Shown here piece by piece: positions 15,946 to 18,370 of a DNA stretch of 18,370 nt (position 1 is the first letter of the stretch; every line of letters begins with the position of its first letter). The notes under the pieces were generated by a model. It saw only the letters and a program-made list of their open reading frames with translations. It made no database searches and was not told the DNA's origin. Origin of the DNA: JBHJHK01 sp050330975 (GTDB lineage: Bacteria; Pseudomonadota; Gammaproteobacteria; Competibacterales; Competibacteraceae); the NCBI GenBank assembly GCA_050330975.1, contig JBHJHK010000234.1:1-18370 (forward strand). The letters are read 5' to 3'. Both the position numbers and the translations under genes were made by a program.

Positions 15946-16281
15946 TTGGCGAAGATCAACCTCGACGACTTGACGAGTGAAGAACTCAGAGAATTGCACC
16001 GGGATATCGAAAAAGAAATCCAACTGCGCCATAAGGAGGATGTCCACGAAGCGGTGGATAAGATTCAAAAGCTCGCCGAAGAGGTGGGCATGCCCGTGGA
16101 GAAGCTACTGGAATTGAGCAAAACGGGACTCAAGCCCAAGGGTAGCCCCAAATATCAAAACCCCGCCAATCCCAAGCAAACCTGGACGGGGAAGGGCAAG
16201 CGACCCAACTGGTTTAAAGAACTCATCGCCCAAGGCGTCGACCCCGCTACCTTACTCATCACCGACTGCGAGGACTCATAG
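15946..16281 (+). CDS. H-NS family nucleoid-associated protein
   Basis: This 111-residue DNA-binding protein has a charged N-terminal helical oligomerisation region (about 7-60) and the H-NS C-terminal domain KYQNPANPKQTW-TGKGKRPNW (69-89). The latter contains the core that inserts into the minor groove of AT-rich DNA. Such proteins compact the nucleoid and silence AT-rich, often acquired, genes. Start TTG 15946 was chosen because GGAG (15935-15938) lies 7 nt upstream and MAKINLDDLTSEEL follows directly; no ATG is available near. It follows recD by 27 nt and could be cotranscribed or have its own promoter within the end of recD. Its codons are less GC-rich than those of its neighbours. It converges on aspS across a nested hairpin. 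Confidence 0.9.
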   Translation: MAKINLDDLTSEELRELHRDIEKEIQLRHKEDVHEAVDKIQKLAEEVGMPVEKLLELSKTGLKPKGSPKYQNPANPKQTWTGKGKRPNWFKELIAQGVDPATLLITDCEDS

Positions 16282-16283
16282 AA

Positions 16284-16337
16284 CCCATAGGCAGGCGTCG
16301 AAGCCCCATTGAATCGACGCCCTCGACAGCCTATGGG
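16284..16337. terminator. Nested hairpin between convergent hns-like gene and aspS
   Basis: An outer stem CCCATAGGC (16284-16292) pairs with GCCTATGGG (16329-16337). An inner stem GGCGTCGA (16294-16301) pairs with TCGACGCC (16314-16321) around a 12-nt loop. Both stems are perfect. The outer arm contains the aspS stop codon. No T-run follows on either side, so it is a stable 3'-end structure and possible bidirectional terminator rather than a textbook intrinsic one. Confidence 0.6.
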
Positions 16338-18103
16338 GTGCGGCGCAGGCGGATGTTGAGCTCTTGGAGTTGGATCTCCGCCACGGGTGCCGGTGCGTGG
16401 GTCATGAGGTCGGCGGCGGTCTGGGTTTTGGGAAAGGCGATGACATCGCGGATGGAGCGGCTGCCCGTCATGAGCATCACCAGGCGATCGAGGCCAAAGG
16501 CGATGCCCCCGTGGGGAGGGCAACCGTATTTCAGGGCGTCGAGCAAAAAGCCGAACTTGAGTGTTGCCTCTTCGGCGCCTATCCCCAGAATTTCAAACAC
16601 CGCCCTTTGGATGTCGGAGCGGTGGATGCGCACCGAACCGCCGCCGATTTCGGTGCCGTTGAGCACCATGTCGTAGGCCCGAGACGGCGCCCGGCCCGGG
16701 TCTGCCACGAGGGCCTCGGGGTCTTCCACCTTGGGGGCGGTAAAGGGGTGGTGGAGGGCACTCCAGCGCTTGCTGCCTTCGTCCCATTCGAACATGGGAA
16801 ATTCCACCACCCACATCGGCGCCCAGCCGGAGGCCACCAGGCCGAGGTCGTGGCCCACCTGGACCCGCAGCGCCCCCAAAGAATCGTTGACCACCGACCG
16901 CTTGCCCGCGCCGAAAAACAACAGGTCGCCATCGGCCGCCTCGGTGCGGGTCAAGATGGCCTCTAGGGTGGGGTCGGGTAGGTACTTGATGATGGGGGAT
17001 TGCAGTCCCTCGCGGCCTTGGCTGCGCTGGTTGACTTTGATGTAGGCCAAGCCCTTGGCGCCAAACCTCCCAACGAAATCGGTGTAGTTGTCGATTTCCC
17101 GCCGGGTGAGACGGCGGCCCCCCTCGGGAACCTTGAGGACCGCCACCCTGCCATTGGGGTCGAGGGCGGGTTCGGCGAACACCTTGAAATCCACCGCCGC
17201 CATGAGGTCCGACAGTTCCACCAGGGTCAAGGGAATGCGCAGGTCGGGCTTGTCGGAGCCAAATCGATCCATGGCTTCCCCGTAGGTCAGACGGGGAAAG
17301 GGATCCACCAAGTCCACCTCCAGCACCTGGTGGAACAGGGTGCGGATCAAAGTCTCCATGAGCTCGGTGATCGCCGCCTCGTCCATGAACGAGGTCTCGA
17401 TGTCCAGCTGGGTGAATTCCGGTTGGCGGTCGGCCCGTAGGTCCTCGTCGCGAAAGCAGCGGACGATTTGGTAATACCGGTCAAAGCCCGCCATCATAAA
17501 CAATTGCTTGAACAACTGGGGCGACTGGGGCAGGGCGAAGAAGCTCCCCGGATGGGTGCGGCTGGGAACCAGATAGTCCCGCGCCCCTTCGGGGGTAGCC
17601 TTGGTCAACACGGGGGTTTCCAGATCCACAAAGCCGGCTTGGTCCAAAAACTGCCGCAGGTTGCGGGTCACTCGGGCCCTGAGCATCAACCGCTGCTGCA
17701 TCTCGGGCCGGCGCAAGTCCAAGTAACGGTAGCGAAGTCTGACCTCTTCGGAGACGTCCTCGTCGTCCAGCTGAAAGGGCAGGGCTTCGGAGCGGTTGAG
17801 GATGGCGAGGTCTTTGGCCAACACTTCGATGAGTCCCGTGGGCAGCTGGGGGTTCTCGGTGCCCGCGGGCCGGCGGCGCACCCGACCTTTGAGGTGTAGG
17901 ACGTATTCGTTGCGGGCCCGGTCGGCGGCGGCGAAGGCCTCGGGGGTATCGGGGTCGATGACCACTTGTACCGTACCGCTCACATCGCGCAAATCGATGA
18001 AGATCACCCCGCCGTGGTCGCGACGCCGGTTGACCCAGCCGCAGAGTTCAACCGTTTGGTCGAGGCAGTGTTCGTTGACGTGCCCGCAATAGTGGCTGCG
18101 CAT
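16331..18103 (-). CDS. aspS: Aspartyl-tRNA synthetase, probably non-discriminating
   Basis: This 590-residue class II synthetase charges tRNA-Asp. It has the OB-fold anticodon domain (VELCGWVNRRRDHGG, IDLRD), LRYRYLDLRR, motif 2 FRDEDLRADRQPEFTQLD, a bacterial GAD insertion (about 290-415) and motif 3 GGIAFGLDRLVMLMTG, with normal length. His30 in RRRDHGG and Gly81 in RPAGTEN match the residues described as marking non-discriminating AspRS (H31 and G82 in Pseudomonas aeruginosa), where E. coli has Leu and Lys. Such enzymes also charge tRNA-Asn, which GatCAB then amidates. ATG 18103 is preceded by AGGA about 9 nt upstream. A hairpin separates it from the upstream gene, and a possible promoter lies at 18161-18189. 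Identity is certain; the tRNA specificity is inferred. Confidence 0.97.
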   Translation of the reverse strand: MRSHYCGHVNEHCLDQTVELCGWVNRRRDHGGVIFIDLRDVSGTVQVVIDPDTPEAFAAADRARNEYVLHLKGRVRRRPAGTENPQLPTGLIEVLAKDLAILNRSEALPFQLDDEDVSEEVRLRYRYLDLRRPEMQQRLMLRARVTRNLRQFLDQAGFVDLETPVLTKATPEGARDYLVPSRTHPGSFFALPQSPQLFKQLFMMAGFDRYYQIVRCFRDEDLRADRQPEFTQLDIETSFMDEAAITELMETLIRTLFHQVLEVDLVDPFPRLTYGEAMDRFGSDKPDLRIPLTLVELSDLMAAVDFKVFAEPALDPNGRVAVLKVPEGGRRLTRREIDNYTDFVGRFGAKGLAYIKVNQRSQGREGLQSPIIKYLPDPTLEAILTRTEAADGDLLFFGAGKRSVVNDSLGALRVQVGHDLGLVASGWAPMWVVEFPMFEWDEGSKRWSALHHPFTAPKVEDPEALVADPGRAPSRAYDMVLNGTEIGGGSVRIHRSDIQRAVFEILGIGAEEATLKFGFLLDALKYGCPPHGGIAFGLDRLVMLMTGSRSIRDVIAFPKTQTAADLMTHAPAPVAEIQLQELNIRLRRTP

Positions 18104-18160
18104 GGAGGCCGTTCCTGATGAGATTCGCGGTTAGGGGAAACCAAATAGGGCGAATCCGCA

Positions 18161-18189
18161 ATGGTACGGCCAGCGACCAACGACTGCAA
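18161..18189 (-). promoter_or_regulatory. Candidate promoter for aspS
   Basis: On the minus strand, TTGCAG (18189-18184) and TACCAT (18166-18161) are 17 bp apart, about 60 nt before the aspS ATG and just downstream of the hairpin at 18218-18257. The match is moderate. Confidence 0.3.
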
Positions 18190-18217
18190 TGTCGCCCGCC
18201 GGGAGGGGCGGCCAGGT

Positions 18218-18257
18218 GACAAACCCCTCCTCGCCAGGGGCTCAGGTGGGGTTTGTC
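18218..18257 (-). terminator. Hairpin at the 3' end of the upstream gene
   Basis: GACAAACCCC (18218-18227) pairs perfectly with GGGGTTTGTC (18248-18257) around a 20-nt loop that contains the TGA stop of the gene upstream of aspS. There is no T-run, so it may act as an attenuator or RNA-stabilising structure rather than a strict terminator. Confidence 0.45.
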
Positions 18258-18370
18258 GGGGGAGAGGTGGAGGTGGGGGTAGAGGTCGAGGGGCTGTTTT
18301 TCCCTCCACCGTCACTGCCGGTGGGCTTGGCCTTGGCGGCGGCGTCGCTCTGGGTACTGCCGTTGGCCTT
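18242..18370 (-). CDS. C-terminal tail of a probable FmdB-type zinc-ribbon protein, partial
   Basis: Only the last 42 residues lie in the window, ending in TGA (18244-18242). They are low-complexity, Ser/Thr/Pro/Gly-rich and start KANGSTQSDAAAKAKPTG, without domains or cysteines. FmdB-family regulatory proteins have an N-terminal zinc ribbon and a disordered tail of this kind, and in gammaproteobacteria they commonly sit just upstream of aspS. Both points fit, but the diagnostic zinc ribbon is outside the window. The frame is continuous from the window edge and is supported by the 3' hairpin around its stop. Any protein with a disordered Ser/Thr/Pro tail would look the same. Confidence 0.45.
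   Translation of the reverse strand, partial: KANGSTQSDAAAKAKPTGSDGGGKNSPSTSTPTSTSPPTNPT

Overview
The window is GC-rich, densely coded bacterial chromosome and reads as a gammaproteobacterium, possibly Chromatiales-like. The evidence is an H-NS-type nucleoid protein, a RecD of the RecBCD exonuclease, an AspRS with the sequence marks of a non-discriminating enzyme, a Gln-containing class I dihydroorotase, and an apparent fmdB-type gene upstream of aspS. The assignment rests on protein resemblance only. No rRNA, tRNA, CRISPR array, insertion sequence or phage gene was found.

Region 1 (2-7056, + strand) is a glycogen-to-trehalose module packed into two long proteins. The first, cut off at its 5' end, joins the C-terminal part of a GlgX/TreX-type debranching enzyme to a complete TreZ (maltooligosyltrehalose trehalohydrolase). 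The second starts inside the stop codon of the first and is a complete TreY (maltooligosyltrehalose synthase). About 440 extra N-terminal residues of TreY look like a 4-alpha-glucanotransferase (MalQ, GH77) that has lost its catalytic core. Together they would debranch glycogen, isomerise the reducing end and release trehalose.

Region 2 (7088-9088, - strand) is a two-TM sensor histidine kinase without a response regulator in view, convergent with treY.

Region 3 (about 9100-11010) is looser, less GC-rich and sparsely coded. It holds an apparently frameshifted small acidic lipoprotein remnant, a strong bidirectional terminator, a membrane-anchored Ala/Glu/Asp/Thr-rich helical protein (LEA/apolipoprotein-like) on the - strand, and a decayed PRC-barrel fragment. 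These types often occur among envelope or osmotic stress genes, which would suit a trehalose-making neighbour, but that link is inference.

Region 4 (11011-13879, - strand) is a likely three-gene operon in the order cytidine deaminase, dihydroorotase, isoaspartyl peptidase/asparaginase. Region 5 (14020-16281, + strand) is recD, divergent from the operon and without recB or recC next to it, followed 27 nt later by an H-NS family gene. Region 6 (16331-18370, - strand) is aspS, convergent with hns across a nested hairpin, preceded by the Ser/Thr/Pro-rich tail of a probable FmdB zinc-ribbon protein.

Most of the window is ordinary housekeeping. The points most worth a second look are the fused trehalose enzymes with a catalytically dead GH77 appendage, and the decaying acidic-protein island between the kinase and the pyrimidine operon.
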